NCBI GenBank assembly: GCA_041393535.1
Contig: JAWKJY010000001.1
Span: forward strand, 496,001-560,000
Source: JAWKJY01 sp041393535
GTDB lineage: Bacteria > Actinomycetota > Thermoleophilia > Gaiellales > Gaiellaceae
Length of the DNA stretch: 64,000 nucleotides
Reading direction: 5' to 3'
Part shown: positions 28,515 through 37,769 of the stretch, one piece after another
Layout of the letters: each line of letters starts with the position of its first letter
Position numbering within the stretch: position 1 is the stretch's first letter
Made by a program: the position numbers and the translations under genes
The notes under the pieces: generated by a model
The model's database searches: none
Told to the model about the DNA's origin: nothing
What the model saw: the letters and a program-made list of their open reading frames with translations, nothing else

Positions 28515-28838
28515 TTGGACGCAGATCCACCGTCCGGTGGGGGTGTCTCGCGTGTCCCGGGGGTTGACGTGGAGCAATGGCGGCGGGCGGACGGAGGGGT
28601 TCGGATCGACGGCGCAGGGCTCGCGGAGTTCGTCGCGCGCGGGGTGGAGCTGGTCGAGGCGCTGCCGGTGCCGGCACCGCTTGCGGTCGAGGTGGGCGCG
28701 GACGGGAGGGCGCCGACGCGGCGGGAGTTGCTCGAGGTGTGGTTGGCGGCGGGGCTGGCGACCCACGTCGGCCTGGCGATCGTCGAGCAGCCGGGGCGGT
28801 TCGTCACGACACGGCTCGGGACGCGGCCGGCGGCGTGA
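28515..28838 (+). CDS. Hypothetical protein
   Basis: Up to 107 residues if started at TTG 28515; the start is uncertain. The sequence is mostly helical and acidic (LAEFVARGVELVEALPVPAP, RRELLEVWLAAGLATHVGLA). No family is recognised. Position between the HTH gene and the DUF932 gene, on the same strand with short gaps, supports a real gene. Confidence 0.45.
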   Translation: MDADPPSGGGVSRVPGVDVEQWRRADGGVRIDGAGLAEFVARGVELVEALPVPAPLAVEVGADGRAPTRRELLEVWLAAGLATHVGLAIVEQPGRFVTTRLGTRPAA

Positions 28839-28873
28839 GCGGAAACACGACACGAGAGGAGCGGGAATCAGCC

Positions 28874-29911
28874 ATGACGACGACGGAGAGCGAGACGCGG
28901 GCGGGCTACCGGGTCGAGGATGCGACAGGGGCGCTGTGGTTCGGGTCGTGGCCGGCCGGGTGGGGTGACGTCGTCCGGGGCGTGTCGCCCGGGGGCTCGA
29001 GCTCGGCCGCGGCCGTGGTCGCTGCTGCCGGCCTGGCGTGGTCGGTCGAGCAGCGGCCGCTCGAGGCCGTGCTCGAGGCGCCGCCCGGCGGCGAGGCTCG
29101 CCGGGTGCGGGTGCCGCGGCTGGTCGCGAACGTGCGCAGCGACACGGGCGGTGTGCTCGGGGTGGTGGGGGAGGGCTACGAGCCGCTGCAGAACCGGGCG
29201 GCGTTCGCGTTCTGCGACGCGATCACCGACAGCGGCGAGGCGCACTGGCTCGGGGCGGGCGCGACGCGGGGCGGCGCGCGGGTGCACGCGCTGATGCGGC
29301 TGGATCGGGAGATCCGGATCGGCGGCGCGGAGGGGGAGGACGTGTTGCCGTTGCTCTGTCTGCGCAACGGCCACGATGGCGGCCTGGCGGTGACGGTCAG
29401 CGTCGCGCCGTTTCGGCTGGCGTGCCTGAACGGGATGATGCTGCCGCTCGGCGGGGCCGCGCGGACGTGGAAGGCGCGGCACACGGCGAGCCTGGACGCG
29501 AAGCTCATCGACGCCCGCCGGTCGCTCGGGATCGCCTGGCGCTACTACGACCGGCTGGAGCAGCTCGGCGGAGAGCTGCTCGCGCGGAGGATCGACGCGG
29601 CGGGGTTCGAGCGGTTCCTCGCGCGGCTGGTGCCGCTGCCGCAGCAGCCGGACACGTCGGAGAGCGGCCGGGCGGTGCGGAACGCGGAGCGGCTGCGGGA
29701 GGCGATCCGGGCGGCGTGGCGGGCGAGCGACGATCTCGACAACGTCCGCGCCACGCACTGGGGGGCGTTGCAGGCGGTGACCGCGTACGTCGATCACGTC
29801 CAGCCGGCTCGGCGGACGGCGGGGCGGACGCTTGCCGAGGCGCGCTTCGAGCGTGCGACCGAGCCGGCCCCGCTGAAGGATCGGGCCCTCGAGCTCCTCC
29901 TCGCCGCATGA
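28874..29911 (+). CDS. DUF932 (phage/plasmid-like) protein
   Basis: 345 residues, ATG 28874. The motifs VANVRSDTGGVLGVVGEGYE, ALMRLDREIRIGG, FRLACLNGMMLP and ARTWKARHTASL are the DUF932 core; these proteins occur on phages, plasmids and conjugative elements and are loosely linked to DNA replication or stability. The exact function is not established. AAACACGACA lies 22 nt upstream of the start and repeats a motif of the HTH-TM gene. The stop overlaps the next small ORF by ATGA. Confidence 0.82.
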   Translation: MTTTESETRAGYRVEDATGALWFGSWPAGWGDVVRGVSPGGSSSAAAVVAAAGLAWSVEQRPLEAVLEAPPGGEARRVRVPRLVANVRSDTGGVLGVVGEGYEPLQNRAAFAFCDAITDSGEAHWLGAGATRGGARVHALMRLDREIRIGGAEGEDVLPLLCLRNGHDGGLAVTVSVAPFRLACLNGMMLPLGGAARTWKARHTASLDAKLIDARRSLGIAWRYYDRLEQLGGELLARRIDAAGFERFLARLVPLPQQPDTSESGRAVRNAERLREAIRAAWRASDDLDNVRATHWGALQAVTAYVDHVQPARRTAGRTLAEARFERATEPAPLKDRALELLLAA

Positions 29912-30096
29912 GCCGCCCGCGTCGCCACCTGTTCGCCCTGGCCCGCCGTGGCTGGTCGCCGCTGGCTCTGGCCTGCCCTGCCTGTGGCCGCGACGTGCGA
30001 CCGTCGACGTGTCCTGATAGCGTCAACAGCCAGCGAGACGCAGATGCATCAAGATGCGAATACAGGTTCCATCGTGCTAGGGTGCGGGTGTGTTGA
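29908..30096 (+). CDS. Small Cys-containing protein
   Basis: 62 residues; the ATG overlaps the DUF932 stop. CPACGRDVRPSTC looks like a zinc knuckle with C-x2-C and a later Cys; the rest is Arg-rich. It ends 7 nt inside the relaxase start. Overlap with both neighbours favours a real, translationally coupled gene, but codon evidence is weak. Confidence 0.4.
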   Translation: MSRPRRHLFALARRGWSPLALACPACGRDVRPSTCPDSVNSQRDADASRCEYRFHRARVRVC

Positions 30097-32719
30097 GCGT
30101 TGCGAAGCTCGCGCCGGGGCAGGAGGGCTACTACGAGCGGTCGGTCGCGCGCGGCCTCGACGACTACTACGCCGGTCGTGGTGAGAGCCCGGGCGTCTGG
30201 GCCGGCGGCGGTGCGGGGCTGCTCGGGCTCGAGGGTGTCGTCGCCGATGGCCAGCTCGGGCAGCTGGTCGGCGGCTGCGATCCGGCGAGCGGAGCGCGGC
30301 TGCGGCGCCATCCGCGCCAGCGGCTGATCACGATCGAGCGGATCGACCCAGCTGCCGGAACGCGCACCCTCGAGCAGAAGACGCTGGCGCCGGTCGCGGG
30401 CTTCGACCTCGTCTTCTCGGTGCCCAAGAGCGTCAGCCTGCTGCACGCGCTCGGCGACGAGCACGCGCGGCGAGTGGTCAACGAGGCGCACACGAGCGCG
30501 TGGCAGGCCGCGCTCGCTTACCTCGAGGACGAGGCGTGCGTGACGCGGCGGGGCCGAAACGGTGTCGTGCGTGAGCGAGCGGGCGGGTTCGTCGCGGCCG
30601 CGTACCAGCACCGCACGAGTCGCGCCCAGGATCCGCACCTGCATACGCACGTGATCGTCGCGAACATGGCCCGCTCCCCGGACGGCAGCTGGCGGGCACT
30701 CGACGGCAAGGCGATCCTCGAGACCTACCGCCTCGCCGCCGGCTACCTCTACGAGGCCCAGCTCCGCCACGATCTGTCCAGCCGGCTCGGTGTCGAGTGG
30801 GGCCCGGTGACGAAGGGCATGGCCGAGCTCGCACACGTGCCACGAACCGTGATCGACGAGTTCTCGCAACGCCGCCGCCAGATCCTCGACGACCTCGCAG
30901 CCACCGCCCGGACCGGTTTCCACGCCGCCCGCACGGCGGCCGTCGCGACCCGCGACCGGAAGCACGACATCGACCTCACCGACCTGCGCGAGCACTGGCG
31001 CGCCCGCGCCGCCGAGCACGGCCTGAACGCGAAGGCCCTCGCCCGGCTCGGCGGTCGGCCAGCCTGTCGCGCGCCGTCGCCGGCCGAGCTCCGCGCGGCC
31101 GCCGACCGGATGCGCTCCCCGGACGGGCTGACCGCGAAGCAGACGACCGTCACCTCGCCCGAGCTGGTCATGGCGTGGGCGCAGGCCCACCAGCAGGGCG
31201 CCCCCGCCGAGCGAGTCCGCGAGATCGCCGAGCGGTTCACGCATTTCGCCGGCATCGAGCAGGTGACGGCGGCGGACGGGCCCGGACGACCCGCCCGCTA
31301 CTCGACGCGCGAGCTCGTCGAGCACGAGCGCCGCGCCTCGCCGTCGCCGCCCGCGGCCGCGACGCGGGCGCACCCACCGCCCCACCCGCATCGATCGAGG
31401 GCCTCTCGGCCGAGCAGCAGTGCATGGTCGAGCACGTCGTCGCAAGCTGCGACCGCGTCGTCTGCGTCGTCGGTCTCGCCGGCGCCGGCAAGACCACCGC
31501 CGCGAGCGCCATCCACGCCGCCTACCGGGCCGAAGGCACCCCGATCCTCGGCGCCGCCCCCTCAGGCATCGCCGCCCAGCAGCTCGAGGACGCAACCGCC
31601 ATCCCCACCACGACCCTGCACCGACTCACCAGCGAGGCGTCCCGAGCGGGGCTGCCGGCCGGCTGCGTCGTCCTCGTCGACGAGGCAGGTATGGCCGACA
31701 CCCGCACCCTCGCACCGCTGCTCGACCAGGTCGAGCGGGCCCGCGGGAAGCTGATCCTCGTCGGCGACCCGCGCCAGCTCCCAGCCGTCGGCGCAGGCGG
31801 CCTCTACGCCGCCCTCGTCGACCGCCACGGCGCGATCACCCTGACCGAGAATCGCCGCCAGCACTGCGCGCCCGAGCGCCACGCCCTCGACCGCCTCCGC
31901 CGCGGCCACGGGCGCGACTACCTCGCGCACGCCGAACGCGAACGCCGCCTGATCACCCAGCCAACCCCGGCGGCCACCCGCGGCCGCCTCCTCACCGACT
32001 GGTGGAGCCACGCACGCGACAACCTCGACGGCACCCTGATCATCGCCCACCGCCGCCACGACGTCCGCCAGCTCAACGGCCTCGCCCGCGGCATCCTCGA
32101 CGGCCACGGCCGACTCGGCAACGACAGGCTCACCGCCGCCGGCATCGAGCTCGCCGTCGGCGACCGCGTCATCTGTCGCGCCAACGACGACCAGCACGGT
32201 GTCCGCAACGGCACGCGGGCCACGATCACCAGCCTCGACCCCGCCAGTCGAACCGTCACGCTCGCAACCGACCGCGGCACGACCGTCCCTCTCACCGCCG
32301 CCTACCTCGACGCCGGCCACCTCGACCACGGCTACGCGATCACCGGCCACGCCGCCCAGGGCGTCACCATCGACACGGCCCTCGTCCTCGCCGACGGCGA
32401 CCACCGACGCCTCCAGGAGTGGGGCTACGTCGCCCTCTCCCGGGCGCGCCGTGAAACCCGCCTCTACCTGACCGAAATCGCCCCCGAGCCCGCCGACGTC
32501 CGGTTCGGTCCGGACGGTCGGCCTGACCCGCGATCGAGCCTGGCCGCAGCGCTCGAACGAACCGCCAGCGAGCCGCTTGCGACCGAACAGGCGCCGCTCC
32601 CCGGCCCGGCCGCCAGAGGTCTCGCTGCCATCGAGTCCGTTCCGGCCCCGCACCCATCGGCACGCCAGCAAGAGATCGCGCGCAGACTCCTGGACGAATC
32701 CTTCACTCCGAGCATTTGA
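30090..32719 (+). pseudogene. MobF/TraA-type relaxase-helicase, one frameshift
   Basis: The relaxase domain is at the N-terminus: tyrosines Y14-Y15 (GQEGYYERS) and the metal-binding triad HLHTHVI near residue 184, with FDLVFSVPKSVSLLHAL before it. The frame is clean to about 31330, then shifts by one within a Pro/Ala-rich linker (about 31330-31390). It continues as a RecD-like helicase: Walker A VGLAGAGKTTAAS, VVLVDEAGMADTRTL, LVGDPRQLPAVGAGG and the C-terminal GYAITGHAAQGVTIDTALVL. The stop is at 32719. Combined length ~875 residues, usual for actinobacterial TraA. As written, relaxase and helicase would be separate polypeptides. The break lies in a repetitive linker, so a sequence error is as likely as a real mutation. 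Confidence 0.75.
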
Positions 32720-32765
32720 CGAAGAGGCTGGCTGCGCTGCACTCCGCGGCAGTTTCCGTGGGCGT

Positions 32766-32969
32766 CTACTCGGTTGCGCCCTTCGGCTTGCGCCCGCGCC
32801 GTGCGACCTTCGTGCCCTTCTTGGCTAGCTCCTCGGCCTCATCAGCGGTCGCATCGATCTCGTACGAGCCCCGGCGAGCGTCGTCAAACGCGATCCGGAT
32901 CTTCGCGCCCTTGCCATCCTCGATCTCCCTACCGGAGATATCCGAGACGTAGATCGTCTTGCGAGCCAT
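32766..32969 (-). CDS. Lsr2-like mini protein with C-terminal AT-hook
   Basis: 67 residues. I chose the ATG at 32967-32969 over the one at 32979-32981 because GGAGG sits 7 nt before it. The N-terminal ARKTIYVSDISGREI, IRIAFDDARRGSYEIDATAD and EEAEELAKKG resemble the dimerisation half of Lsr2. The tail RRGRKPKG contains the AT-hook core R-G-R-K-P. Full Lsr2 has a longer DNA-binding domain with R-G-R only. The protein would bridge or silence AT-rich foreign DNA. A gene of this type inside a mobile element may help it stay silent in a new host. Confidence 0.6.
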   Translation of the reverse strand: MARKTIYVSDISGREIEDGKGAKIRIAFDDARRGSYEIDATADEAEELAKKGTKVARRGRKPKGATE

Positions 32970-33240
32970 GCACGCCTCCACTCGATGTCGTGAAATCCGA
33001 GGCTCTGCTCGGCCGTCTCGTGAGCGATCCTACCCTGAGACCTGGACAAGGTACTACTGGCGTGTCGGTCGAGAGGACGGGGCCTATTTCAGGAGCAGGG
33101 CATGAATCGCCAACTGAGGTTCGCCGGAGAGTGTCTTGACCTGCCGCATAGGGACACGGCTCTAGCGTCAGCGACCGCAGGCGCGGTCGTGGCGGCTCAG
33201 CCCCTCGGGCGCGAGGACGGTCATTGCATTAGGTTGCGGG

Positions 33241-33875
33241 GGATGGGCGGCGGCGGCATTCCGGAGCAGGGGCAGCTCGTCCAGGTGCGAGAGCGCAGCT
33301 GGGTCGTCGCCAACGTGCACGCCGATGAGTGTCCGGCCCGCTCGCTGTCGCCGATGGCGCCGCTCCTGCCCCTGCTGATGCTCCGTTGGGTGGAAGACGG
33401 CGCCGAGCCCGAGAGACGCTCGAGGTGGTCTGGGAGATCGACCCTGAGGTGCGAGCGTCCGAGCGCTCGGCTGTCCCGCAGCCGACCGCGCTTGACGGCC
33501 CGAAACGCTTCGACGCGACTGGTTTCGTCACCGGAAGCGTTCTCGCGGGCGCTCTTTCAGTGTCGGGAGGCGATCGCGACCGCCTGCCGGATCCGGGGAT
33601 TGGGCGAGGTATCGGTCGGCGTGCTGCGGCTCCAGACCGACGAGGTCGATGAGTCGTTCGAGACCGAGGACGGGGATGACCAGGCCGAGGACGGGGCGCA
33701 GAGCTCGATCGCCCATCTGCTCCGCCTCCTAGGCGCCGAGGAGGGACAGCCGCTCGGCACGGCTCGCCGGGTGGGTCGAACGCGCCAGCACGCGTCCGGC
33801 GTCCAAGGCTCAAGCGCTGCTCGACCTGATCGGCCAGACAAGGCCTTCGCATGAAGCGCCCAGAGAGACCTGACC
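33241..33875 (+). pseudogene. Relic of a DrmD-like SNF2 helicase with the motor deleted
   Basis: The start MGGGGIPEQGQLVQVRERSW matches the N-terminus of DrmD-like helicases. It continues in another frame with ETLEVVWEIDPEVRASERSA and LDGPKRFDA. The sequence then jumps to material normally found after the first RecA lobe (SPEAFSRALFQCREAIATAC, and near the end SKAQALLDLIGQ in yet another frame). The DEAD/Walker region is missing, so an internal deletion and at least two indels have removed function. It is a second helicase of the type whose C-terminus begins this window, but there is no evidence that the two pieces were once one gene. Confidence 0.6.
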
Positions 33876-33912
33876 CACGCACGCGTCCGGTCTGGGCCGA
33901 GCAGCTCGAGCT

Positions 33913-34647
33913 ATGACGGAGCCGCAATCCGCTGTGCTTCGGTTCGGTGAGGCCTTCCCGAGCATCGATCCTGTCGCACGCTGGATCACGGCGTTGTCGA
34001 TGGCCTGGAACGATGTAGTGTTCGTGCACGACCTGTATCTCGATCGTGACGGAGGGCGGACGCGGGATCTACCTAGTTCGAATGCCGCCGCGCACCTCTC
34101 GGAGGCTTTCGACTCCAGGCAAGGCTCCAGCCCGGTGCCGGGTACGACGACTGGCCGGAGGTGCAGGACTTTGTACGACAGTTGCCGAAGCGCTCCCGGG
34201 AGGACTTCGCCTGTCTGCGCACCTGTTGCGGCAGGGCGCGTTGAGGAGGGGGCCTTGGGCTGGCGTCTTGACCGGTTGCGTAACACCGTCTTCCACTACC
34301 CCCATCTCCACCGAGGCGCATCGGGAGGGAAGCGATTGGAGGTGACGCAAGTGCTGCAGAGCAAGTCAGCCGAGGAGGGATCGATCTCGGTCTCCGATGG
34401 GACGATACGAGGGACGCGGCTCGGCTTCGCGGACGAGATTTCGGTGACTCTCGCTCTCGAGAGGGGTGGGTTGGACGTAAAGGACATTGGGCAGCTCGGG
34501 CGTTTCGTGAAGGATCTCGTCGCTACGCAGCGACGGCTCATTCGGTTCGGCCAGATTGCGATCAATCGGTACGCGACGGCTCTGCCCGAGGGTACACTTC
34601 GGCTAGTGCACGGCCCGTCGGAATCCCGACCGGTGATCCAGCGATGA
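33913..34647 (+). pseudogene. Hypothetical protein with compensating frameshifts
   Basis: ATG 33913. The N-terminus (RFGEAFPSIDPVARWITALS, NDVVFVHDLYLD) and C-terminus (RLDRLRNTVFHYPHL, to RLVHGPSESRPVIQR) are in one frame, but about 34050-34260 reads better in others: EGGRGIYLVRM, then YDDWPEVQDFVRQLPKRSRE and DFACLRT. Two or more indels cancel out. The FHY...H segment (R-x4-FHYP) resembles HEPN-type or abortive-infection proteins, but this is weak. The end overlaps the Mrr gene start, so it was part of the restriction cluster. Confidence 0.5.
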
Positions 34648-35676
34648 CGCCCATGCGGGTATGGGGAATCCATGGCGGCAAGACGGGCGACGCCTTCGGC
34701 CTGTTTACTCAGGAGAGCGTAATCGCGCTCGGCTGGGCGCAGGTTCCCGACCTGTCGACGTTCCCAGATGATCAGGCCGTATTCAGGCAGGCAGTCGCTG
34801 CCGCCTTCCCAGGAAAGAAGGCGGGAGGAGCTGCGGTCGATGCCGGACAGCTGCGGCGATTCGTCCATGACTTGCGCATCAGGAGAGATCGTCACCTTCT
34901 CGGCCAAGGCGGACTGGACATTTCGGATTGGCCGAGTCGTGGGACCGTATCGGTATGACGCGACCGGCGACGGTTCCTACCCGCACCGCCGTTCCGTGGA
35001 GTGGCTGAAGACCCTAAGCCGAGATGAGCTGTCCCAGTCGGCTCGATTTGAACTCGGGGCGGCGATGAGCTTCTTTCGTGTTCGGCGGCATGCTACCGAA
35101 ATACTTTCCAAGATTGACATCGGCGGTGATTTGCCTATTGACATGAATGGTGAGACCAACGATGAACAACCTGACGTCCTGTCTGCTGGGCAGGTTGAAG
35201 AGGCAACCCGTGAGTTCGTTCTTGAGCGCCTTCGCGCAGTGTATGCCGGCCATGCACTCGAGGAATTTGTTGGAGATCTCCTCCGGGCGATGGGGTACCA
35301 GGCCGAGGTGACGCAGAAGTCCGGTGACCACGGCGTTGACGTCGTGGCCGGCCGTGGAGCCCTCGGCCTGGATCCGCCGATCTTGAAGGTTCAGGTAAAG
35401 AGCGGACAGGGGGCGGTTGGCGAGCCTGATCTCCTGAAGCTCAACGGGTCGATCGAGCAGGCGCAGGGCGAGCGAGGCATCGTTGTCTCGCTCGGAGGGT
35501 TCACTCCGCCGGCGCTCAAGTGGAAGCAAGGGAAGCAGTGGTTTCAGCTGGTCGGTCCGGGCGACCTCGTGGATCTCGTGGTCCAGCACTACGACCAGCT
35601 TGCCGCTGAACATAGGGAGAATCTCCCGCTACGCCGCGTCTACGCGCCGGACATCGCCGGTGGGACGGTCAGCTAG
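34644..35676 (+). pseudogene. Mrr-like restriction endonuclease, one frameshift
   Basis: The start MTPMRVWGIHGGKTGDAFGL is the N-terminal module of restriction-system proteins with an Mrr catalytic domain. After QLRRFVHDLRI the frame shifts once near 34885 and continues SGEIVTFSAKADWTFRIGRV, VGPYRYDATGDGSYPHRR. The catalytic domain reads FVGDLLRAMGYQAEVTQKSG, DHGVDVVAG and KVQVKSGQGAVG: the D of GVDVV and the Q-x-K of VQVKSG are both present. The family cleaves methylated DNA. Only one base separates this gene from an intact ~343-residue reading. Its start overlaps the preceding gene by 4 bp. Confidence 0.72.
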
Positions 35677-35809
35677 CCCAGGGCAGCGGTCATTGTCGGC
35701 AAGAGCGTTCGAGCCTTGCGCGCCGCCACTCCTGCGAGCCCGGGCGACATCGCAGGTCACGCTGTGATCCAGGGCTAGGTGATCGCGCACGTCGGCGGAG
35801 GAGGAGGGA

Positions 35810-36859
35810 TTGGCGGTGCAGGAGATCGGACTGGGCAAGCTCGAGCGGGTCGATGCTCGACAAATATGGCGCAACGAGGCAAGCGAGTTCACGCCGTGGC
35901 TGCGCCAGAACGTCGCGCTGCTGGCGGAGGCGTTGGGGATCGAGATCGATGTCGACGTGCAGAACGAGGTCGCGGTCGGCATCTTCTGGGCCGACCTAGT
36001 CGGCACCGACATCGGCTCAGGCGCGAAGGTCCTGATCGAAAACCAACTCGAAAAGAGCGACCACTCGCACCTGGGCCAACTGCTGACGTACGCCGGCGGT
36101 TTGGACGCCGCGATCATCGTCTGGCTGGCGCCATCGATCCAAGAGGAGCACCGGCAGGCGTTCCAGTGGCTGAACGAACACACGCATGAGGACGTCCTGT
36201 TTTTCGGGGTCGAGATCGAGCTGTTGCGCATCGACGGGTCGAAGCCAGCGCCGCACTTCAAGGTGGTTGTGGAGCCAAACGAGTGGCAGAAAGCCAAGTC
36301 CGCACAGGCGAGACGGTCCGCATTACCTGTCTCCTCTGAACGCAACGACCGCTACCGCGCCTTCTTCCGCCGGGTGATCCTCGAGTTGAAGACGCGGGAG
36401 CCATCGTCGACCACCGCGAGCCCCGAGCACGCGCCCGGCCAGAACTGGTGGGGCTTCTCGCTCGGCAGGACGGGCTTCGTGGAGAACTTCGTGTTCGGCT
36501 ACGACAACGAGACGAGAACCTATGTCGTCCGGATCGAGCTCTACATCGATGTCACAGACAAGCAGCAGAACGAGGCGATCTTCGACTGGCTTCTCCATGA
36601 CCGAGAGGCGATCGAGCGCGACTTCGGCGAGCCGCTCGTGTGGACACGGCGCGAGGACGTCCGGCTGTGCAGGGTCTACGTGCAGCGGCCTGGAAGCATC
36701 GATGACGACGAAACGGCTCTTGCCGACCACCTCGAGTGGGGCATCGCGCGGATGCAACGAATGCGCCAAGCGTTCCGGTCTCGGGTGCTCGATCTGAGAC
36801 TGCCGCTCGCGACCGATAGTGGCATGTCACCCGACATCGGCGATCAGCCGCCCATCTGA
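35810..36859 (+). CDS. DUF4268 protein with nuclease-like N-terminal domain
   Basis: 349 residues from TTG 35810; GTG 35816 is equally possible, since the purine-rich GGAGGAGGAGGGA run lies just upstream of both. Residues ~25-125 (FTPWLRQNVALLAEALG, FWADLVGTDIGSGAKVLIEN, QLEKSDHSHLGQLLTYAGGL) have the D...E-N-Q-L pattern of a PD-(D/E)XK-like fold with Gln replacing or adjoining the catalytic Lys. Residues ~190-320 (WWGFSLGRTGFVENFVFGYD, YVVRIELYIDVTDKQQNEAI) are the DUF4268 domain. These proteins are common in defence islands, and the exact activity is unknown. It is the only intact member of this small cluster. Confidence 0.72.
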   Translation: MAVQEIGLGKLERVDARQIWRNEASEFTPWLRQNVALLAEALGIEIDVDVQNEVAVGIFWADLVGTDIGSGAKVLIENQLEKSDHSHLGQLLTYAGGLDAAIIVWLAPSIQEEHRQAFQWLNEHTHEDVLFFGVEIELLRIDGSKPAPHFKVVVEPNEWQKAKSAQARRSALPVSSERNDRYRAFFRRVILELKTREPSSTTASPEHAPGQNWWGFSLGRTGFVENFVFGYDNETRTYVVRIELYIDVTDKQQNEAIFDWLLHDREAIERDFGEPLVWTRREDVRLCRVYVQRPGSIDDDETALADHLEWGIARMQRMRQAFRSRVLDLRLPLATDSGMSPDIGDQPPI

Positions 36860-36900
36860 TTCGGTTGGGCCGACGCCGAAGGGGCCATCGACCCTGCCGG

Positions 36901-37404
36901 TCAGAACTCGATCGCGAGCCCGCGGCTGCGGTCGAGTTCGATCAGGCGGCGGAGGCGGAGGAGTCGTTCCTGGCTCGCGGGGTCGTCGAGAGCGCCGAGC
37001 ATGCGGGCGAGGTCGCCAGGGGTGGCGACCTGGGGCCGGCACGACTGGCCGATGTTCTCGCGGGTGGCCTGGCGCCGTAAGTCGTCGTAGCCGCGCGTGC
37101 CGGCCGGGATCGGGACGATGGCGAGTGCGCCGGCGCGGGTGGCGTAGGCGCGGGGTGCGTCCGCGTCCGCGGGGTCGTCTCCCGTCGGGCGTGCGTCCAG
37201 GTCGGCGAGCGCCTGGGCGAGGCGGCGCTGGTTGTCGGCGCGCATCGACGGGGTGATGTCGATCGCGTGGGTGGTCTCGCGAGTGCCGTGGATGACGCGG
37301 GCGAAGGCGCCGATGACGACGTACTGGACGTGGTGTCGGTCGAGCGCCTGGAAGACCTGGTACGGGTCAAACGGAACCGGGGGCTGCTGCCGGGCCCGCG
37401 CCAT
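36901..37404 (-). CDS. Nucleotidyltransferase-like protein (AbiEii/MNT-type), partner of the XRE gene
   Basis: 167 residues. YVVIGAFARVIHGTRETTHA then IDITP corresponds to the G-G-x-A-x-x-H-G-x-x-R-x-T-x-D-x-D core of nucleotidyltransferase toxins, but the first glycine pair is G-A and the D-x-D is A-I-D, so metal binding may be reduced. RMLGALDDPASQERLLRLRR follows. It is encoded 1 nt after an XRE regulator, a usual toxin-antitoxin-like layout. An inactive or regulatory version cannot be ruled out. Confidence 0.6.
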   Translation of the reverse strand: MARARQQPPVPFDPYQVFQALDRHHVQYVVIGAFARVIHGTRETTHAIDITPSMRADNQRRLAQALADLDARPTGDDPADADAPRAYATRAGALAIVPIPAGTRGYDDLRRQATRENIGQSCRPQVATPGDLARMLGALDDPASQERLLRLRRLIELDRSRGLAIEF

Positions 37405-37405
37405 C

Positions 37406-37702
37406 TCAGCTTCGTCGCTCCCGGGCGAGCTTGTCCTGGAGCTCGCGGACGCGTTCGATCGGCGCCATGGCGGCGCCCTGGCGGAGCTCGTCGTCGAGGC
37501 GGGTGTCGATCGGCTGCAGGACGAGCGGGATGTCGTAGCCGCAGGCGTGGACGCAGGCAAGCAGGCTCTCGACCGGGGGTGAGGCGACGCCCTGTTCCCA
37601 GCGGGCGATGACGGAGCGGTCGCGGCCGGTTCGCTCGGACAGGTCGGCCTGGGTCAGGCCGGCTCGCATCCTCGCTTCCCGGATCAGCTCGCCGCCGCGC
37701 AC
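37406..37702 (-). CDS. XRE-family regulator
   Basis: 98 residues, GTG start. LIREARMRAGLTQADLSERT, GRDRSVIARWEQGVASPPVE is a typical HTH_3 domain, followed by a helical C-terminus. It is probably the antitoxin and repressor for the nucleotidyltransferase that follows after 1 nt. TAGAAT (minus strand, 37714-37709) ends 6 nt before the start codon, which implies a leaderless transcript. Confidence 0.75.
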   Translation of the reverse strand: MRGGELIREARMRAGLTQADLSERTGRDRSVIARWEQGVASPPVESLLACVHACGYDIPLVLQPIDTRLDDELRQGAAMAPIERVRELQDKLARERRS

Positions 37703-37734
37703 CGGCCGATTCTACAGCGGCCAAGCAGAAGTAC

Positions 37735-37763
37735 TTGAAAGATCAGTGAGACGCGTTTACGCT
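37735..37763 (+). promoter_or_regulatory. Promoter of the primase-xis-int operon, likely leaderless
   Basis: TTGAAA (37735-37740), a 17-bp spacer and TACGCT (37758-37763). The GTG start codon is at 37770, 6 nt after the -10, so transcription would begin at the start codon. No ribosome binding site is present between them. The promoter is divergent from that of the XRE gene, so the XRE protein may control both. Confidence 0.5.
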
Positions 37764-37769
37764 ACATGA

